A stretch of DNA of 64,000 nt, taken from Glandiceps talaboti (taxonomy: Eukaryota; Hemichordata; Enteropneusta; Spengelidae). The notes beneath the pieces are model-generated. The model saw only the letters and a program-made list of their open reading frames with translations. It did not search any database and was not told where the DNA came from. Within the stretch, counting starts at the first letter, position 1; each line of letters starts with the position of its first letter. The DNA is taken from NCBI RefSeq assembly GCF_964340395.1, contig NC_135558.1, positions 13,531,501 through 13,595,500 on the forward strand. Direction: 5' to 3'. The position numbers were made by a program, and so were the translations under genes. Positions 53,259-64,000 of the stretch are shown here, piece by piece.

Positions 53259-53272
53259 GTGGCCATGGCAAC
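53259..53272 (+). promoter_or_regulatory. X-box (RFX site), second of a pair
   Basis: GTGGCCATGGCAAC also fits GTNRCC-AT-RGYAAC. The 32 bp spacing from the first site is about three helical turns. The two also form a loose inverted repeat (CGTTGCCATGG/CCATGGCAACG). Confidence 0.45.
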
Positions 53273-53606
53273 GGAGATGAAGGATAAAAGAGCATAGAAG
53301 ACTGGTTCACTAGTGTCATCTAAATACTGTAATTGTGTTTCAGCAGCTCAAATCAGAAAAGTAAATGTCTAAATGCAATAACCTCGGCAATCTCTCAATG
53401 CCAGTCATTGTAAGTCCAGAGGGGAAATTTCTTCATATAATTCCTGTTATGCTATATCTCGGGAAGATCAAATTTGCCTGGATCTCTCCAGAAATAACAT
53501 TTCTTACTTCTAAAGGCTAAACAACCATCGGAACTTTCCCAAGATTGTGCCATACTAGAGCTTCTTTTTTGTGGCATCTACGTACAGAGGAATATTATTT
53601 CCTTAC

Positions 53607-53765
53607 CTTTCTCGTCTTTTTTCTTTCTTCTTTTTTCCGATGTCTTTTTTTATCTTCCGCCTCGCTGGCCTTTTCTTTTGTACTGAGTCTGTGAACTCGC
53701 CAGACTTTACTGAACATTGCCCCGTATGCTAAATCAAACCCAATACAAAGTACCCATGCATTCAA
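53607..53765 (-). CDS. GABA-B receptor subunit, exon for TM3 and intracellular loop 2
   Basis: Bounded by TTACCGTTTCAG| and |GTAAGGAAAT, it encodes 53 residues in phase 0. It reads LNAWVLCIGFDLAYGAMFSK (TM3) and VWRVHRLSTKEKASEAEDKK, then RHRKKEERKKTRK. G-M--K-W-VH at the cytoplasmic end of TM3 is typical of GABA-B receptors. The loop between TM3 and TM4 is about 15 residues longer than in human GABBR1 and is very rich in Lys, Arg and Glu. Confidence 0.95.
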
Positions 53766-56700
53766 CTGAAACGGTAACAAGAAAACAGATACTTCCATGA
53801 GAAAATGAATATTTAATACAAATACCTAGAAGAATGACATTTCCCTGGAATAACGCAAATCGCTAGGCAACTGATATTTCCTTGAATAATTGAATATTAA
53901 TACAAACACCTATGCATTATTAAATATGACAGCTATTATTATTGAAGTGGTATTTATTTTGGTGCATAAAAAATTTGATGGAATGGTAATATAAGATGTG
54001 TCAGGCACACTTCAATTTGTCTGTTGGACAGTACAAGGAGAAATTAGACACTTCTTGTATAAACAACTCATCTTGTCGGTCAACCGTTTTAAGTGCAACT
54101 CTTGTTGACACCTTTCACAATAGTCTGTAAGGTACGCCGTGACGGGGCGCCCTCACACATCGGCCAACCCCTAATATGTGTGAGAGGAGGCTGGCCAGGG
54201 TGAAACGTCACGTTTACTTTCACAACACCTGTACATATATAAATATGACATTTCATAAAGTATATTAGTGGGACTCATTTCCACATGGAAAAAGCGTTTG
54301 CGCATATTCAGCTATTAAATAAATCTTGCGCCGAAAAACGTACGACTACAGTCTTACAATAGACAAATTGAAAGAAATTTCACATCAGGAATAGTATTTT
54401 TTCTGAATTACTGTTTTATCAATCTCTATGTAAGGTTTTGAGAATAACTACAAGTGATTGCAATATACTACATTCTGTTATAAACACATGCACGAAATAT
54501 AGCTCTAAAATTATTAAACACAAAATCGTGATGTACAAACAGCATGACACAAAGTGATAATATGGTAACTTCACAAGTGAAACAACGGTACCTTTACCAA
54601 AATGAAATGGTATAAAAAATATATAAAAAGTATATTTTTCCATATTAAAATCTACTTTCTCTCAATTTCAAGTATACTTTTCATGATACTTGTTTGTTAC
54701 AATGTCAGATAAAATATTCTGATCCTACCTGTCAATTTATGTACTAAGTATATTTGAAGTATACTTATTTCATACTTACGTTTGACTTCAATAATTTTCG
54801 TCAATACATCAAATAAAAAATGTTCTCCTAAGTCCAATATAAGTAAAGTTAAAGTATAGCTATTTTATAAAACAACAAAATATGCAACAATCTATCAACA
54901 TACATAACATCAGAAGCAAACACCACATCCCTAAAACACATATTTGACACTTTTAGATATACAACATCAACTGCTGCTAATGTGTCAATAATTTTCTTTC
55001 CTCTCGTTGTTTTAAACGTGTTTTTTATGACTATGACTCTTGCTGTGTGTTTAATATATTTGTATGTACTCTATTTCAAGTTATGAAAATCCATTTTTGG
55101 GTACATTGCTTTAAATTAATAAATAAATCTAAAAAAAAATCAATCAATCAATAAATGAATTACTATCATTCAGTACAACCTTTTAGAAAATGTATCAACC
55201 GACATAGGTGAAGATCTCTGTGTTACTATTTATTTCAAGACTACAAAAATTGATGTTCTTGTGATCCAGGGACAGTAATACATTCGGTACATCTGCCATT
55301 AAAACACTGAAGAACTACCAATACTACAGGGAGTAAAGATTTTCACTAAACCGGTACATGTCTGTATAATTCTATTTGAGATTACACTGACTTTGACTTT
55401 AATATAAATTCCCATCAGTATGTGGTTATTACTATATTAGAATTCAAAGCACATCGGAAACTATAAACTTGGGGCTTACATTTGAAAAGTTGCTACACTG
55501 GCCTCTGAACCTTACCCTGACCTCCAAGGATGAAAATTACACATTGCCTTTTAAAAGCACGTCCCAAAAGACATGGGCAAATAAATTACATCTCGTATTA
55601 CTACAGAATGTAAAGCATGATCGACATGTAAATGTCTATTTTGACTGAAGACCCACATTTTTATTTCAGCACGATTTTCAGTAATACAAAAATAAATATT
55701 CCAAAAATCAAACATATTGAGGTATGCACTCCTTTGACATTAAGAAAAAATAGCACTCTGCTAGCTGAGAGGTTTATTCAGCCCTTTTATTCTTGTGTTT
55801 TGAGTTTCCGTTTTCATTCGTAAATCAATGCATCGCTTAAAGTACTTGTATCTAATGGTATTCTGGACTGCATTCAATAGATTTTGGAATCTTTGATACA
55901 CTTTGTATACAATGTATTATCGGTGCAGCCAATGTGTCTGCCACTGAATACCCTAAAGACGGCAGGACTTCAGTTTGTTTGTCTATCCTAATAAAATTCC
56001 ATGGCTTATGGTGCTGTTATCACAGATTCAGACACCGACAATTATAGGCTTGCAAAATCACAATGTCACAACGCTGAGCCATGCCACAGGCTTTAGAAAA
56101 TTCCGATATAAGATACAAATTTTGTGTACTACTTATACTTTTTGGGATCTTATTCTCTTGTGGACTCACACACAGGTCCAATCTCTTACAAAATAATCAA
56201 CTCAAACTTAATAATGTATGTACCAAAAACCTTAACAAAGTACAAATAAGTTCTATGCACTGACTTATTCATGATACTCTTTCCAAGTATGATAACATTT
56301 CTCTTGCTATCGAATTTCTCTCACTTTACATATCAAGAAGATCTGCAAATTTATAAACTACTGGGCAGGGTTCCATGTGAATGTCAACTCAAGACCTTTA
56401 TAAAAAATACTTCTTTCTCAACATTGCTGAAACTCTCGTAGTTTATGAGTTGCAAGTTTCAAACTTCCTCTGTTTGTGACACAAAATTGAGTCCTCTTTG
56501 AAAGTTTTTAACATAAATATTTAAAAAATGTAATCACTTGATAACATTCTAGATATCGGTTTCTATATCAATGCATTTTCATTTTCATTATGTTTCAATA
56601 ATTTACGACACTTTGATATTCTATTTCGTTCTACTATCTCCAGATTTTCATCCTCTTTTCCAATATTGCTGTGAGCGACTCTTTCACAATGTCATAATTT

Positions 56701-57068
56701 ATGGGAAAATTCAACAACAATACTAAATTTAGTTCTTTTTAGCCCTACAGTTGTAAAAAAGGTTGCACCGTGTAATTAATAAAGTGCTTTTATGTGACAT
56801 TTCACATTTGCTACACACCTAACTGCAAAACATATCAGATCACTTTCCATTATCGAAGAAACTTAATCTCTCTACATGTGTTCCTTGCTTTGGGGTAAAA
56901 CATCATATCTGCGTTCCTATAGAAACTATGTGTTTCCCTCTCTGATCTGTCTTTATGGTGTAACTTCAAACTCATCACCTTACAGATAAGAATTGAACTC
57001 TAAAGCTCAAGACTTTCTTTTCAAGCATTATAGATATATCAATCTATATGAGACATATAGCTTCAAAC

Positions 57069-57174
<106 letters not shown>

Positions 57175-57874
57175 ATACCATGCACGAGCCATGTAGAACA
57201 AAAATATGGAATATATTCTCTGGTCACTCTATGTCACAACAACATGCATCTATGTCATGATAACGCATGTCTACATCACTGCTTCTCCTGTGTTCAAAAT
57301 ATGAGTCAAAATATTCAAAATTGCCATTACTTCTCCCGATTTTTCTTTGATATTACTAGTGCTGGTCTAGCGACTCATAGTGACAAAGGCCATGTAACTT
57401 ATTAGGTCACTCGTTTTTTCCTTGACTGAATGAAGAAAAATGTTAGGAAATAACATCTAAATACTGAATACATATTTTGTAAGTTGAATTGTCACTTTCA
57501 ACACCAAATTATTTCTACTAATCACACAAATCATTCACTTCATCAAAGGAAAACTTTCCCAAAATGATGTTGCCATGTGAGTAATTGTTAAAGTGGTGAA
57601 GGTTTCCACAGAAACACAGAGTCCCAGAGCATGTCCTTGTTTGACGCCTCATTATTACTGGGGCTTCTGAAAGATCTTTGTACTGTGTCCCTAGTAGTAA
57701 ATTAAAGTTACTTTGCTGATGTTTGACTTAGCTGGCAGTTAGTGTTTTAAACGAAGCTAATGTTGGATGGAGAACTTCATGCTGTATGTCTATGTACCTG
57801 AAGTTTGAATACTTTATCTCCAGGGGTTAAAGTTAATGATGTCTGCAATTTAAAGGGGAAAGCTAAACTTTGAA

Positions 57875-58065
57875 CTTTCTTAAACTTTGGGTTCTGGAGA
57901 GTCATTTCATGATTTCACTCGATTGCCAAGAAACACCAAATTGAAAATTCTCTTTACCTCTATTGTTCTAACTGTGGTAATTTTTTTGTCCCATTAGTCT
58001 TAGCAGATGTGAATATGTATTAGATGAACAGTGAATATTTATGACTCTTAAGTGCTTATAACCTT
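57875..58065 (+). repeat. Single arm related to the foldback at 44376
   Basis: AAACTTTGGGTTCTGGAGAG, TCATTTCATGATTT and ATTGCCAAGAAAC-CC-AA match one arm of 44376-44815 in its complement. AGATGAACA-TGAATATT-ATGACT also recurs in that element. The partner arm is not evident. Confidence 0.55.
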
Positions 58066-59689
58066 CAGATAAATAGCCGCCCAGGGCACCTGGGTAATTA
58101 TGAGTTTGTAGTAATATGAGGAGTTTAACTGCAAACATTGTTTTACCAGATAATCAAGATATGCAACACTTTGAAAACCAGATATGAAGAACGAACACAG
58201 TGCTTTCCATCAAATAAACCACATTTGTGAGAGTTACATTGTTACAAATATAATTATTGTTATTAATACACGTTTAAAATATTTTCAATGACGATCCTTC
58301 CATTAAGCTGCTCTTTCAATTATTATAATGATGTTGCATAGACACAACCATGAGCTGGGTTGTATAAACAACACACAGGACAATTCCAAACTCCTGATGA
58401 TACGTCAGTGAAAATTCGAGATTCCCTTCTAAGGATTGTTGACTCCGTGAGCAGAAATTGTCATATGTAACTATGAACTCAGAGTCCCTGAACATTCATT
58501 CTCGTACATGACAAGTTATCATCTGTCATGGCAAAAGTTATAATTTCAAACATCTATCAGGATTTACAATTATAAGTTGCATGATAAGATTATTTTTGTC
58601 CATAACTTGATGAAAATTTCAAGAAAGAAATACCCACAGGGAGCTAATAAAGAAGTAAATAGTAAGATACAGTGAAAAGATAAGAGATTTACTACTTTCG
58701 ATTTGGAAGATAATTTAATCATTTCATATCTGTGCTGTAAAAATTGTCACTTAAAAACTATGATTTATTGCATTATAGTCATAAAAATGTTAAGACTAAA
58801 AATAGAAACTCGCTGTAACTTTTTATGATCACTTCCTGCGTTGTCATCTGCCCTTTTACGCACGATGGTAGAGAATGAAATTGCAATATATATGAGTTAA
58901 TATAATTTTCACCAACCTTCACCTTACCAGTACATTTAAGCTACTGAATTCAAACTATATTTTAATAAAAATTCATGTTATACTGTCAATTTTTGGTATA
59001 TTTTGACTTTAAATTTATAAGCACATTTCAACTTTAAGACTACAAGCAGACATAATCTGTATTCCAAGTGACGTTTATGAAAAAATAAATGTAATCTGTT
59101 TGACCTGACACCTTTCCAGTATTGAAACTAAAAATAATTTTGTTTTGAAGTTACTGTTTTCTGTTAATTTTGAACACGTTCCAACTTTAATTAGACTAGA
59201 ACCAGAGATAAAATCTCTACTTTTGAGGTGACATCATCATCTTGCCTGAAAATGATATAATCTCTCCGAACGTCACTATTTTCTCAGTATCTGATTCTAA
59301 TACAAACTATTTTGAGTAAAAATTCTCATTTTTCTGAATTTTTTTTGGCACTTGAATTTAGACAAGAGCTAGAGATGTAATATTTATTGATATCAAACTT
59401 TGAACTTAAAAAGTGATTGATTATATTTAACCATATATCCAATATCAAAAAGATGTAACATTGTCTGCACGCACATCATGTTTATTCCATATCGTAAGAG
59501 ACACATACACTGTGCAACGTTTCAAATATTTGTCATTGTTTATCTAAGATAGTGACTTGTACATGAACGGAACATGATAAGTCTTTTAGCAAGACAATTA
59601 GGTTAGCAGGCCCTATGCATCACTTTGAGTATCAAAACATCAGCTACTGTATTGTGTGTCTATGCCAGATTTCATATGATGAATTTTAA

Positions 59690-59870
59690 TAAACCAGTGA
59701 TATCTGTCAGCAGTGCAGTAAACTCAAGATTATCTTCACTTGAGGAGTTGCTGACTTTATAAAGCACATCAAATGAAATGTTGTCCATTTGCTGTAAATG
59801 TAGACTACTGGATTTAGTGTCTTTGCCAGGTATTTATCTTATGAATTTTAATAAACCACTGTCTGTCAGT
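59690..59870 (+). repeat. Imperfect direct repeat
   Basis: TTATGAATTTTAATAAACCA, followed by CTGTCAG and AGT, occurs near 59680-59715 and again near 59840-59880. GTGTCT-TGCCAG precedes it both times. The units are about 165 bp apart. Confidence 0.55.
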
Positions 59871-59922
59871 CAGTTGAGTGCCGTGACACTCAAGATATGA
59901 CTCTAGGAGTAGACCCAAGTAT

Positions 59923-60243
59923 TACCAAACCGGAAAGACTATAGAGTTTCAATTAGGCGGCATGTTTTTTTTTACATCTGAAACAATATTTTTGTTGCAA
60001 ACTACACAAACAAAACAGTGAGCACGCATATAAAATGTTACATTTTATCTCACTGTGAACAAAAATAACCAGTTTTGTGTTTGAATCTTCCTTGTTTCAT
60101 CTGACAGTGATGTTGATTTGTGTTCACAGTGAAATAAAATGTATCATTTTGTATGATTACACTTCATCAGTGTCTGTATAAAAGACACTGTGTGAGACAT
60201 AAAAACATATTTCTTGAAACTCTATAGTCACTCTGGTTTGGTA
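59923..60243. mobile_element. Foldback MITE with TA flanks, 321 bp, intronic
   Basis: The termini read TA-CCAAACCGGAAAGACTAT and, inverted, CACTCTGGTTTGG-TA. A second inverted block inside (ACATTTTATCTCACTGTGAAC against GTTCACAGTGAAATAAAATGT) extends the arms. The TA at both ends would suit a Tc1/mariner-type target. Such short flanks occur easily by chance, so the class is tentative. Confidence 0.65.
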
Positions 60244-60346
60244 GTAAAACACAATATTGTCCATATGTGCAAAATTTCTTTTCAAACACTTAACCTCAGT
60301 ACAACCCTCCAAAGCAGCACTTTCTGTTATCAAATACACTTGTGTG

Positions 60347-60675
60347 TTAAAGTGGCCATATGGATGAGGATTGGGTATTTATTTTCGATATCTAATTCAT
60401 AAAACAATTTTATCATGGCTTCATACTTGAAAAATTAATGTGAAACAACATTGACCAAGTCTGTGTTTGGAACTCGATACATTGCAAAAAAGCTAGAATA
60501 TGTGTAAAAAGGTTGACAATGTTGTTTCGCAAATTTATCTTTTGCAATTTATAAAGTTACAAACAAGGACTTGACATAAGTTGCTTCACATTGATTTTTC
60601 ATGACAAAATGTGTTTTGTAAATCAAAAACCAAAAATAAATAATTACCCATTCCTCATCCATATGGCCACTTTAA
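60347..60675. mobile_element. MITE with TTAA ends and TIRs, 329 bp, intronic
   Basis: TTAA lies at both ends, followed inward by the TIR AGTGGCCATATGGATGAGGA with about one mismatch in the next ten bases. TTAA duplication is characteristic of piggyBac-type elements (and some Kolobok elements). The interior is AT-rich and has no ORF. Confidence 0.82.
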
Positions 60676-61540
60676 TACAAGTAGTGGTTTTTTTTTTGGG
60701 TGTGTGTTTTGTTTTTGCTTTTCCTATCCACTCAGGAAGCTAGAATTGTGCATTTTAAGGACGACATCTAATATAAACGCTGCAGAAGGACTCAATTATA
60801 CACCCCATACTATGACCTATTAATAAGTAACACAGGTTATGCAGCCCATATTTTTTGTACAAACGTGTTCAACTTGGCTTGCATGTGGTACAAATCATAC
60901 ATAATTTATAAATAGAAAAAAAGGCAATTTTAATGAAAAAGTAAGATATGAGAATGACATCAATAATATAAATAGTCAAAGTTTGCTACATCAGAATGTA
61001 TATCATAAATTTTATTTCTTGTTGGCACAAGAATTATCATCATGGTGAAATAAAAAGAGTGACACTATTTTTCATTTTCTGTTATTTATATGTAGTACTG
61101 ATATTATAATAGATGAAAATTTATGAAATCTGAAATGATAAAAGTGACCACAAAGATAACAGTTTTACACAACAGAAAAGAGAAACCCAATAAAATTCTG
61201 ACTATTTTGATGGAAACTTGGTCAAAAAATCTGCCATGTAAAGGGAATGCTAATGACAAAAATTTCTGTAGTGCGAAAAGGAGAGGAGGTGGCTACCAGT
61301 AAGCTAAAACAAGTCTACATACCATCGAAGACATAGCCCCCTATGACCATATGTTCTGTTAATTGGTGTCTAAACTGTAGAACCTATAACCAGATAGCTA
61401 ACAATCTACATGTAGGTATGGCACGCATGGAGGGCTAATTACAGGTGTTAATTTTGTATTAAACACAGTTATATTAATTATCTTTGACCTGTTTGAAGTA
61501 TATTAGCAATATGCTGATTAAAGAAAATTCTTGCACATTC

Positions 61541-61569
61541 CATACACCCTCCACTAAGGAGGGTCTATG
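61541..61569. mobile_element. Degenerate micro-foldback, CATAG family
   Basis: CATACACCCTCC pairs with GGAGGGTCTATG with one mismatch over a 5 bp loop. The flanks CACATTC and CACACTG agree at five of seven positions. It lies just before the 176 bp array and is the only family member in the right half. Confidence 0.5.
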
Positions 61570-61588
61570 CACACTGTAAGGATGGACA

Positions 61589-62106
61589 ACAATTTCTAAG
61601 ACACACAGGCAGTGCTTGCGTGGACTAACAATAACATTTTTTGATGTCCATGCATACATTGATAAGTCCTTCAGGGTTACAGGGGAATTGGAAAAAATCC
61701 ATGAAAAAAGCATTTTATTTTCATATATTCCAATTATAAAAACAAATATTTAATTCATAAAACAACTATTTCTAAGACACACAGGCAGTGCTTGCGTGGA
61801 CTAACAATAACATTTTTTGATGTCCATGCATACATTGATAAGTCCTTCAGGGTTACAGGGGAATTGGAAAAAATCCATGAAAAAAGCATTTTATTTTCAT
61901 ATATTCCAATTATAAAAACAAATATTTAATTCATAAAACAACTATTTCTAAGACACACAGGCAGTGCTTGCGTGGACTAACAATAACATTTTTTGATGTC
62001 CATGCATACATTTATAAGTCCTTCAGGGTTACAGGGGAATTGGAAAAAATCCATGAAAAAAGCATTTTATTTTCATATATTCCAATTATAAAAAAAACAA
62101 ATATTT
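61589..62106. repeat. Tandem array, three units of 176 bp
   Basis: The phrase TTTCTAAGACACACAGGCAG starts at 61593, 61769 and 61945, so the period is exactly 176. The units are nearly identical; the third has a T for G change (ACATTTATAAG) and a longer A run. It lies about 330 bp downstream of the TM2 exon in the direction of transcription. Confidence 0.95.
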
Positions 62107-62295
62107 AGTGGTAATATAATTCCTGACATATAAGAAATTCTAAATAAAAAATCATAACAAGATTTTGAAATATATTGCTATGTAAGTGATGCATCTATAA
62201 TTCTAAAAGTAGCCAGTAAAATGTGAAAGGTAGGCAGTGATATCTACAAACAAGACTCGGGAATCTGTCCAACAATGGATATATACTGGCTGAAA

Positions 62296-62421
62296 TGTAT
62301 GTATGTATGTATGTATGTATGTATGTATGTACATATGTACATGTATGTATGTCTGTCTGTCTGTCTGTCTGTCTGTATGTATGTATGTATGTATGTATGT
62401 ATGTATGTATGTATGTATGTA
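62296..62421. repeat. Compound tetranucleotide repeat (GTAT)n(GTCT)n(GTAT)n
   Basis: ATGT units to about 62350, then six GTCT units, then ATGT units again. Its right end is about 16-18 bp from the 5' splice site of the TM2 exon. Confidence 0.96.
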
Positions 62422-62439
62422 GGAATGATATAGACTTAC

Positions 62440-62572
62440 CTGACAAATGATGGGATATATTTCAGAAGATACAAATTTTTCATCTAAACCCAGTAAAAAG
62501 ACACAACTTAGACATACTATACAGCCTATTACTATGATATTATTGAGAGTTGGATGGGAAAGCTGAATATAT
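62440..62572 (-). CDS. GABA-B receptor subunit, exon for intracellular loop 1 and TM2
   Basis: Bounded by TTTTCTTACAG| and |GTAAGTCTAT, it has one base completing an upstream codon (phase 2 intron), then 44 codons. It reads YIQLSHPTLNNIIVIGCIVC then LSCVFLLGLDEKFVSSEIYP then IICQ. YIQ-S-P-LNN and FLLGLD are strong GABA-B family signatures, and the terminal Cys-Gln matches the conserved extracellular Cys before TM3. This is the most upstream exon in the window. TM1 and the venus-flytrap ligand domain should lie to the right of 64000. Confidence 0.96.
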
Positions 62573-63254
62573 CTGTAAGAAAAACAGAAACAATTCACAA
62601 AAGTCAGTCAATGATAACAAGTTATTGTTCTTCAGCTATGGGTAAATGTACCCACAATTTGTGTATGTACATGTATTTGTGTTGCTACATGTATACACAT
62701 AACATACAATACAATAAATCTAATCATTACAAATTTATTTTTGGGTCCGCACCCTAAAATCAGCTTACTTGACGCGATTTACACCTGTTACAGTACTATT
62801 TACGGACAAAACTGAAGTGTAATTAACATGTACAGTGTCAAGTTATTGGTACTTTAATAATTGTCAGGGAATATTGTTTTGGTTATCTCATCTAATAAAT
62901 AATGCTCTAGTTACAGCTAGTGAAGTTTCAAGTAAGTCTGTCTTAAAGCCCAAGCCGAATCAGAGATAGTGACCAATCAGACACTGAAGGGTATCTCCTT
63001 CAGGCCAATCAAAGGCGGTGATATCAAAAGGGTACAAAAGCCAAGCAAAGAAATCACTCACAAAAGGGTTCTACTACATGTAGCTAGATCTAGACAATCA
63101 AAGACAGATGTTCGATAAAAACTTAAATGCTAATTTGCATGAATGATTAAAGATTCAAAATTTATCTCCCCTCCCTGTTAACTGAATTGGAATTCTTTAC
63201 TAACATAGATATTTTAAATTGCTATGTTGTAGATTATGCAGTGTTAAAATATCT
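62573..63254 (-). other. Intron upstream of the TM2 exon
   Basis: No exon was recognised to the right edge. Confidence 0.5.
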
Positions 63255-63600
63255 TTAACACCAGAATGCACCCGCGGAAGTAAATTCTTTACACTTTTGC
63301 TGTTACTTTGTACAACAAAACTCGGACCTATTCTCAGTTAAAATCAATAAAGAAATCTTTGGTCTCATAAAATAGAGGTCAGAATATCAAAATTCAGTTA
63401 TAGTTTAGAATCTAACATGGCTGCCAAATACTGTGTTAACTCTATGGGAAAATATAAGATTAATGATTTGCTTCAAACAAGACTATGACCCCACAAATTC
63501 CTTCCATCATTCCAAAAGAACCAAGAACAAACTTTCAATGGCAAAGTTTGAAGATAATAAGAACTCTGATGTTAAGGGAAATTTATCCCCTAGGCAGCAA
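63255..63600 (+). repeat. Dispersed repeat family A, longest copy
   Basis: This copy aligns in reverse complement with 3470-3770 over most of its length and in the same direction with 35125-35400 and 46970-47160. It contains ATGGCTGCCAAATACTGTG and ACTTTCAATGGCAAAGTTTG. Confidence 0.65.
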
Positions 63601-63765
63601 TTATTCTAACCTAGAGAATACAAATAGTCCTGGTGAAATATAGCTATTTACAAGAAATAAGACATCTGACAAGGTTAGTTTTACATATGATGGATTAGAT
63701 GAATTGTATGTCAATGCACTGGAAATGGACCATTATTTTAATTTTGAACACGGCAAAAGTACAGA

Positions 63766-64000
63766 CTGCTTCATGTTAGTGTTCACTGGATACAGAAACC
63801 ATACAGAAACCAATACAAAACTGCACATTCTATACTTTATGATCGCAAGATCCAATTTCTTGCTACATTTTGCCTAAGTGAAATAAATCATAATACTGCA
63901 ACAAGATGCAGACATGCCCGCACCAATGTTTTAATGTCTGCATGGGTAGCATGTTAGTTCATGTCATTTAGGTATAGCAAGGAACCGTATTCATTCAATC
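63766..64000 (+). repeat. Dispersed repeat family B, copy 2, cut by the window edge
   Basis: Partner of 12390-12605 in the same orientation, with the shared start CATGTTAGTGTTCACTG and, later, TGTCTGCATGG. Confidence 0.65.

Larger units (their letters stand above)
40475..53606 (-). other. 13.1 kb intron of the GABA-B receptor gene
   Basis: It holds an inverted ORF-fragment pair (41691/42443), foldbacks at 44376, 48136 and 51816, a family A repeat at 46970, a run of 22 G at 50071-50092 and two X-boxes at 53227. A short phrase at 49100-49150 (GGGCAGGACTCCATCTGAATG) recurs diverged at 56350-56395. No additional exon was recognised. Confidence 0.5.

Noticed and set aside
58335-58375. CATAGACACAACC with GGTTGTATAAAC as another micro-foldback
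   Set aside because: Only six bases pair and the ends and flanks do not match the family.
61589-62106. The three 176 bp units as a CRISPR-like array
   Set aside because: The units are directly adjacent with no unique spacers, and this is an animal genome.

Overview
This is a stretch of an invertebrate animal genome, AT-rich and mostly non-coding. It is clearly eukaryotic: real coding sequence appears only as short exons bounded by GT/AG splice sites. The rest is microsatellite, foldback elements and broken non-LTR retrotransposons. Marine invertebrate DNA (for example hemichordate, cephalochordate, echinoderm or mollusc) is my inference from the style of the repeats; the sequence does not fix the phylum.

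Right half (about 34.7-64 kb): one gene on the minus strand, a metabotropic GABA receptor (GABA-B receptor subunit, class C GPCR), most like GABBR1. Seven consecutive coding exons can be read, with consistent phases and consensus splice sites: 62440-62572 (TM2), 53607-53765 (TM3 and a long basic second intracellular loop), 40273-40474 (TM4 and extracellular loop 2), 38837-38964 (TM5 to the start of TM6), 37986-38114 (TM6-TM7), 36883-37020 (first half of the C-terminal coiled coil) and 35769-36029 (second half of the coiled coil, tail and stop). Together they encode about 382 residues. The venus-flytrap domain and TM1 must lie beyond the right edge. The introns hold foldback elements (36271, 44376, 48136, 51816, 59923, 60347), an inverted pair of ORF fragments (41691/42443), a decayed duplicate of an exon end with its splice donor (about 39986-40135), two RFX-type X-box motifs (53227, 53259), and a 3 x 176 bp tandem array with a compound tetranucleotide repeat next to the TM2 exon.

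Left half (1 to about 34.7 kb): I find no convincing gene. It holds long microsatellites, three degenerate reverse-transcriptase fragments (22950-23810 minus, 25606-25990 plus, 26240-27330 minus), a 260 bp repeat present as two apparently identical inverted copies 17 kb apart, a perfect 65 bp-arm foldback at 29846-29999, and one weak candidate first exon next to an X-box at 5909.

The most unusual signal is a set of very small foldback insertions, 24-36 bp, that are almost nothing but inverted repeat. They start CATAGAC and end GTCTATG, or start CTCAG and end CTGAG, and are flanked by 7 bp target-site duplications. One has a paralogous empty site in this same window. Two interrupt retrotransposon-like reading frames without breaking the frame. 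A larger class of foldbacks with 9-11 bp target duplications (29846, 36271, 48136, 51816) looks Mutator-like.
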